Below the pieces are notes generated by a model. That model was given only the letters and a program-made list of their open reading frames with translations, made no database searches and was not told the DNA's origin. This document shows, piece after piece, positions 59,192 through 64,000 of a stretch of DNA of 64,000 nt (within the stretch, counting starts at the first letter, position 1; each line of letters opens with the position of its first letter). Made by a program: the position numbers and the translations under genes. This DNA comes from Siphonodentalium dalli (Eukaryota; Mollusca; Scaphopoda; Gadilida; Siphonodentaliidae). The stretch spans positions 48,850,443-48,914,442 of the forward strand of contig CP136068.1 in assembly GCA_032622095.1 (NCBI GenBank), read 5' to 3'.

Positions 59192-59856
59192 GTGAGTTCA
59201 ACAAACATTTCACTGTTTATTCACCAGAGACTCCATTTGATGCAAATATTTCGCAGCCACACAGAACGATTGGTTTTATCAGCTTGTTAATTAGTTTACA
59301 ACAAATTATTGCAGTCAAAATGGAATGTCTGCACAAGGAAGACATTCAAGTGGTTATTGCCTAACGTATGCCTTCAGTGAAAAATCTCCACATATTGAAA
59401 TACTGAACGTAGGGAATTCCAAACTCAGATATTGCACAACTGGGTATTCTGAAAACATACATGTATATTTACATAGCCTATTTGCATAGCCTGTCCGCGA
59501 CACACTAAATCATATTGGTGTTTGTTCAATTGCCAATTGGATCACCCGATTTACATCACAATAATGCAGAGTTATCTCGAGGGTAACACGAACAGGAAGT
59601 TACAAATTGTTGACCTAATCACTAAAAGCGGTCAGCAGAATAATTGGGCGTGTTTTTCAAAGTTCAGCCGAATTGCATCTGAAACCAGCTATTTATATCG
59701 ATCATGTTATCGTAGCTAAGCGTTTGGAAATCGTATATCAGGCTAACTTAATGTGCTGCGTGTGTTACTCTCAGATTGTCGGTGATTTTGTGAAAATAGA
59801 TAAAAAATACACTCAACTTTATTATGGGAATAAATCATCAAAAAGCTATACAAATA
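59192..59856. other. Intron, no gene seen
   Basis: Intronic sequence. The small frames at 59522-60011 are unsupported. Confidence 0.4.
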
Positions 59857-60006
59857 TAAGAAATGAATGTAGTATAGGTGTGTGTGCTATTGGGGGATAC
59901 GGCGCTGTGGCCATTGGGAGCGCATTTATTGTAAACCGAGATGTCTCACAATGTCCACAGCGCCGTATCCCCCTATTACACACACACCCACTGCATTCAT
60001 TTCTTA
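59857..60006. mobile_element. Hairpin element, about 150 bp
   Basis: TAAGAAATGAATG, GGTGTGTGTGCTATTGGGGG and ATACGGCGCTGTGG pair with CCACAGCGCCGTATCCCCCT, ATTACACACACACCC and CATTCATTTCTTA. The loop is about 44 bases. TAA/TTA ends are part of the pairing. The two opposing frames here are mirror products. Confidence 0.85.
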
Positions 60007-60082
60007 AATAGCTACGACTGAGAAAAAACTGCTTCAATGTTTTTATGAAGAAAATGGTATTGTATTCTTCACGATTGCAATA

Positions 60083-60455
60083 TTAACCCTTTACCCAACA
60101 GAACGGCCCTGTGCCAATGCATTCTCTTATATATGTGAGTCGACCATAGGTCGCCTCGCATATATAAGAGAATGCATTGGCTTAACACATTAAAAATTAT
60201 AAAATTGTTAAAGAATGTAAGAAAAAATGGTAGGCCGATGCATTCTCTTATATATGCGAGGCGACCTATGGTCGACTCGCATATATAAGAGAATGCATTG
60301 GCACAGGGCATAACTGTAACCATCACAATGTGGTCAATGAACCGGTTCCAATGATATCCATATTTGTATGGTTTTATTGAGACAGACCCAAGATAATTTA
60401 GGCTGTTGCAGCTTTATTTGGCCTTTTTTGGCCGGTTTGTTGGGTAAATGGTTAA
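60083..60455. mobile_element. TIR element containing two palindromes in mirror order
   Basis: The terminal inverted repeats TTAACCCTTTACCCAACAGA and its diverged complement TTGTTGGGTAAATGGTTAA (ending 60455) enclose two copies of the CCAATGCATTCTCTTATATA palindrome (60113-60181 and 60234-60302). The two copies are in opposite orientation and are bounded by GCCCTGTGCC and GGCACAGGGC. It is thus a palindrome of palindromes. No coding capacity. The inner unit is the one found at 10683 and 11134. Confidence 0.8.
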
Positions 60456-60893
60456 ATACACACAACCTCCTGAAGCGACAACACAACATTCAACGATCAC
60501 ATTAACTTAGAAATACTGCCTGTGCTCCATCATTGACTCTCTGCATGTGTGTTGATAATTGTTACAATGCGTTCGCCTTATTTTAAACGTAAATAGTAAT
60601 CATGAATTGTTTACTGAACAAAATTGAAATTGTTGAGAATTTATTTTCTGAAAGTTCGCCCGGTTGTTGCTAATTTCGGCCAATTTATGTTCGACCCATC
60701 AACCAGTTTCGGAGATCTTCCAATGGAATATCCTGTTTGATCAATGGCACATGGATTCGCTCATAGATAAATAGATCAACGTCGTTGGTGGCATTTATAA
60801 TACATATATTTACAAAATGTCTCATCATTGAATGGTATACGATCAGTCACCACTTTAATAACCAGCACGCAATCAATCACAACACCAGAAAAG
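60456..60893. other. Intron, no gene seen
   Basis: AT-rich intronic sequence with no recognised feature. Confidence 0.4.
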
Positions 60894-61495
60894 CAACTTC
60901 CCTCGTTCGTCCACCATGTAACTTCCCTCGTTCGTCCACCATGTAACTTCCCTCGTTCGTCCACCGTGTAACTTCCCTCGTTCGTCCACCATGTAACTTC
61001 CCTCGTTCGTCCACTATGCAACTTCCCTCGTTCGTCAACCATGTAACATCCCTCGTTCGTCCACCATGCAACTTCCCTCGTTCGTCCACCATGTAACTTC
61101 CCCGTTCACCCACCATGTAACTTCCCTCGTTCGTCCACCATGTAACTTCCCTCGTCCGTCCACCATGTAACTTCCCTCGTTCGTCCACCATGTAACTTCC
61201 CTCGTTCGTCCACTATGCAACTTCCCTCATTCGTCAACCATGTAACATCCCTCGCTCGTCCACCATGCAACTTCCCTCGTTCGTCCACCATGTAACTTCC
61301 TCGTTCGTCCACCATTTAACTTCCCTCGTTCGTCCACCATGTAACTTCCCTCGTTCGCCCACCATGTAACTCCCTCGTTCGCCCACCATGTAACTTCCCT
61401 CGTTCGTCCACCATGTAACTTCCCTCGTTCGTCCACCATGTAAATTCCCTCGTTCATCCACCATGTAACTTCCCTCGTTCGTCCACCATAAAACT
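60894..61495. repeat. 25-bp minisatellite, about 24 copies
   Basis: The unit CTTCCCTCGTTCGTCCACCA-TGTAA is repeated in register with few changes (TGTAA/TGCAA, CGTCC/CGCCC, occasional one-base deletions). Since 25 is not a multiple of three, any frame passes through all three phases of the unit every 75 bases. The minus strand has no stop in any phase of the common unit, so several overlapping minus frames of 60-104 residues (MVDERGKLHGGRTREVTWW type) are open at once. I do not call them genes. Confidence 0.95.
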
Positions 61496-62394
61496 TCATC
61501 GAAAACAGCATCAATATAAATGCTACAATACTTAATTATTATTTTTAAATGCTCTTAATTGTCCATTGCACGAAAGAATAGAAAAAACGTTCACATCACC
61601 GCTCTCTCTGGTGACGTACATGTAGTACAATACACCGAAATAATAAGATGAATTAATAACTAGATATATAATTGATCATTGTAGCCTGACTCATACATTA
61701 TCGGCTGAACTATGTAAATTCTCCGAAGACAGCTTCGATACAAACGAAAATTAAAATAATAGAATCATATTTCGAAAAATCAGTCTTCTAGATTTTCCAT
61801 TGAACAAAATAAGAAAACAACGTTGATACCTTAAACTATAACGTTCACTCTTTCTCCGGTACATGTATGATATCTAGCTGAGTAAAATCAGATGGCAATT
61901 TCAATCAATATCCAAAATCTGACAAGAGATCCAGTTTATTCCATGCAGATATAGCTCTTGTCAATTGTTGTTTTTGCTGTTACTAGTATGTGAATATAGT
62001 ATATGTGAATATCACGGCATTAACAGTGCGTCGCAGACAGTTCGATTCAGTCAAATGTGACTGACTCGTGGTGGGTGACTGCTGTTGTTGTTGTTTTTTT
62101 TTTGTTTTTTTTTTTTGGCTGTTGTTGTTTTTGTTGTTGTTGTTAATATTGTCCCATAGTCCATATTGGTTGACATCAAAGCTCTTGTGAATTATTCTGG
62201 TTCATGATGCTTTTTTGTGTGAATATATGTGTTTTGAAATAGTCACAAATAACAGTAGGTTCCACCATTATATACTGCATTAAACCGGTACATTTGTCCA
62301 CCACTTTGGGCTCATGTTCCCATTTTGCATTAATAATGAATGAGATATGTTCTACTTTGCACTGGCTTACACGGTCACGTTATATAGTGTTAGA
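61496..62394. other. Intron; T-rich (TTG)n tract at 62085-62145
   Basis: A low-complexity run of TTG and poly-T lies at about 62085-62145. Otherwise nothing is recognised. Confidence 0.5.
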
Positions 62395-62520
62395 TCAATT
62401 TATGCTCGTAAAAATACGATGCTCCCTAATACAGACTCACCATAATTATATAAGATAATGCATTGGCAGAGGGTCTTCGCAAAAACTCAGGAAGCTCCAG
62501 TCATGGAAGGCATAAACGTC
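62395..62520. mobile_element. Degraded relative of the CCAATGCATT palindrome family
   Basis: ATGCTCCCTAATACAGACTC and TTATATAAGATAATGCATTG-GC followed by GAAGCTCCAGTCATGG match parts of the copy at 6612-6775. It is strongly decayed. Confidence 0.45.
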
Positions 62521-62632
62521 AATAAACCACTGAATTGAAACTCACATATGAGAAGGGAATACATCCTCGAGGGTGTCTGCATTTGTTGACTTCCAAGAGG
62601 GTGCCTATTTATATTTGTCTTACCATTCACAG

Positions 62633-62737
62633 ACATTGACGAATGCGCCTCATCACCTTGTCAGCCTGGAGAAACCTGTCACGATGCTGAGGACTCATAC
62701 AATTGTGAGACCCCGACGGGATTCTATGGCGTCACAG
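62633..62737 (+). CDS. EGF-like domain exon 5, degenerate (Cys5 and Cys6 missing)
   Basis: The exon is 105 bases between TTCACAG and GTGAGA, phase 1 at both ends. It encodes DIDECASSPC, QPGETCHDA, EDSYNC, then ETPTGFYGVTG. The DIDE calcium-binding start and Cys1-Cys4 are canonical. The C-x-C pair reads C-E-T, and the final GxxC is replaced by VTG, so the Cys5-Cys6 disulphide cannot form. Symmetric phases and lack of stops argue for a real exon that is decaying or has specialised. Later exons lie beyond or near the window end. Confidence 0.75.
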
Positions 62738-62959
62738 GTGAGAAAATAGGCCGGTTCAGTTAGACGTGTGTGTGACGTATTGGTATATAAACTATACAGT
62801 GATGTGACTGCATGGTCTTTTTGGTACGCCCCCCCCCCCCCATATCTCATATCTGTCCAAATTATTTTTCAACAGTTGGTATTGTTACCCAATAGTAGAG
62901 TTTTACTTCGTAAATCATTGGGATTTAGAATTAACTGGTTGACCCCAAATTCGCGTTCG
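62738..62959. other. Intron; poly-C at 62829
   Basis: A poly-C tract of about 11 bases. The frame 62768-62962 spans it and is unsupported. Confidence 0.5.
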
Positions 62960-63125
62960 TAACGCCACAACGAACTGTTGCCCGCCCTAAATGAACTGTT
63001 GCCCGGTTTGCAATCACGGTGAGCTTTTGTGACGTCACGAGTGAACTGTTGCCCGACCCGAGCGAACTGTTGACTGGCTCCGAGCGAACTGTTGACTTGC
63101 CCGAACGAACTGTTACATGGTTTGC
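62960..63125 (+). repeat. Cluster of CGAACTGTTGCCC-type 13-base repeats
   Basis: GAACTGTTGCCC or GAACTGTTGAC-type words occur at about 62971, 62993, 63043, 63063, 63085 and 63107, usually after (A/G)CGA. Spacing is about 20-22 bases with one longer gap holding GTGACGTCACGAG. The complement GGGCAACAGTTCG lies in the loop of the neighbouring hairpin. Confidence 0.75.
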
Positions 63126-63242
63126 AATTTCCGTGACGTTTCGGCTATTTCCGGAAATTTCCGGTTTGGTTTTTTAATTATACTGGATTTCCGCATTGTC
63201 ACTGTCACCTGATTATATACAAGTAAATGTATTGGGTAACAA

Positions 63243-63404
63243 AGCAATTATTTTATGTGTATTTTGGGAACAGGCAAAATTGTTGTCCCTCTGTATCAGG
63301 AATGACTATCGGCCTTCGGCCTTGGGCAACAGTTCGAAATGTCATTCCTGATACCTCGGGACAACAATTTTGACTGTTCCCAAAAGACACATTAAATAAT
63401 TGCT
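63243..63404. mobile_element. Long hairpin, about 162 bp
   Basis: GCAATTATTTTATGTGTATTT, TGGGAACAGGCAAAATTG and TTGTCCC pair with GGGACAACAATTTTGACTGT, TCCCAAAAGACACATTAAAT and AATTGC. An inner TATCAGGAATGAC pairs with GTCATTCCTGATA. The loop includes CGGCCTTCGGCCTTG and GGGCAACAGTTCG, the complement of the adjacent repeat cluster. Confidence 0.85.
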
Positions 63405-64000
63405 TAATGTTATGCCAGACACATGCAATATTATTTCAAAATGTTTGGACCAAACACAATATTGCCTACAGTAACTTCGGTCCTTTTTTTACTGAAAAAA
63501 TAATCAGTTGATACTCTGACCTTGTGTGTATTAGGCTGGCAATTATGTTCTGAAAGTGTGGTGTACCAGTTGGAAAATTCCAACCTCAGGCATTGCAAAT
63601 TGACTTTCTCTGGGACATTTCAATCGGGTTCAAATGGGAGGGATGCAATTGGAAATGCCCAATCGAAGTTCATATAAGACGACCATGTATCTATGCGATT
63701 GGTATAGGACTTGTTCGCCTTGGTATAAGAGTCTTAACAACAGTCAAAGTACTTTTCGGGGACTCAAACGTTTCTTACGAAATTATTACTGAATTATTCA
63801 AGATATTCAATGCTACCAAGTCGGTCCAAGAGATTCGAAGAATGACCTTTAATTGTACATTAAAACCTCAAATGGAGCTCTTACAATTGAGATGGATGTG
63901 TGGTAGAGAGTCCCTTCCTGTCGCCAGTGGATCACGGATGACGGTTTTTTCCGAATTCATTTGCTTTGATCGTTTTTGTATTGTGATGTAAATGTCATCT
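63405..64000 (+). other. Possible further exon near window end; unresolved
   Basis: An AG acceptor at 63534 (TGTGTATTAG) is in phase 1 with EGF exon 5, but its frame stops after about 47 codons (at about 63676). A different frame is open from 63593 to 63991 (132 codons, Cys-rich, with NVS, NAT and NCT sequons). It has no clear acceptor in the right phase and no known domain. I cannot decide between a terminal exon and chance. Confidence 0.2.

Noticed and set aside
60894-61495. CRISPR array
   Set aside because: 25-bp units abut directly with no spacers, so it is a minisatellite.
60776-61514. Overlapping minus-strand repeat proteins (VDERGKLHGGRTREVTWW type)
   Set aside because: Artefacts of the stop-free 25-bp minisatellite. 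Several frames are open at once, and none continues into unique coding sequence.

Overview
The window looks like nuclear DNA of a marine invertebrate animal, most likely a mollusc. It is AT-rich and gene-poor. Coding sequence is broken into short symmetric phase-1 exons separated by kilobase introns. The rest is packed with transposon remains, foldback elements, minisatellites and poly-C tracts. The mollusc assignment is an inference from repeat style: ACATGTACATGT tracts, TGACCTTGACCTT-type and ATGGCCGCC-rich repeats, and a Penelope element. I cannot exclude another lophotrochozoan or an amphioxus. I see no bacterial operon, no CRISPR array, no rRNA and no intact tRNA gene.

The one gene I can defend lies on the + strand from about 32.3 kb to 62.7 kb. 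Its first visible exon (32318-32614) encodes a signal peptide and a PAN/Apple-type domain. Five single-domain EGF-like exons follow at 43819, 45935, 47866, 59078 and 62633. Each EGF exon starts after AG in phase 1, ends before GT in phase 1 and has a length divisible by three, so each can be added or lost without breaking frame. The product should be a secreted or cell-surface modular protein. Joining the PAN exon to the EGF exons is an inference from strand, order and lack of stops. Exons 45935 and 47866 are products of a tandem duplication of about 960 bp whose copies flank a LINE fragment. EGF 4 has an extra cysteine, and EGF 5 lacks the last two cysteines.

Layout: 0-9.5 kb is non-coding. 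It holds a foldback repeat, a recurring 16-base motif (CGTTAGTGTAATGACG), a 24-bp minisatellite and degenerate repeats. One candidate minus-strand exon sits at 9.6-9.85 kb. The stretch 10.6-14.4 kb holds TIR elements with internal palindromes, a LINE 3' end and hairpins. The stretch 16.4-21.5 kb is a giant imperfect palindrome of about 5.1 kb with a minisatellite core and a 43-C tract at its right end. The stretch 21.8-29.6 kb holds further inverted repeats, a TA-flanked hairpin and a tRNA-derived SINE. Within or beside the PAN-EGF gene there are also a degraded Penelope-like element (33-34.9 kb), a composite TIR element (35.36-37.54 kb), a Ty3/Gypsy reverse-transcriptase fragment (40.3-41 kb) between inverted arms, a LINE fragment (46.3-47.2 kb), a satellite of about 205 bp (54.5-55.6 kb), nested palindromes (59.9-60.5 kb), a 25-bp minisatellite (60.9-61.5 kb) and a 13-base repeat cluster ending in a long hairpin (63-63.4 kb).

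All retroelement coding regions are broken. Most remaining open frames are short and unsupported. All coordinates and repeat matches were made by eye, so boundaries may be off by a few to a few tens of bases.
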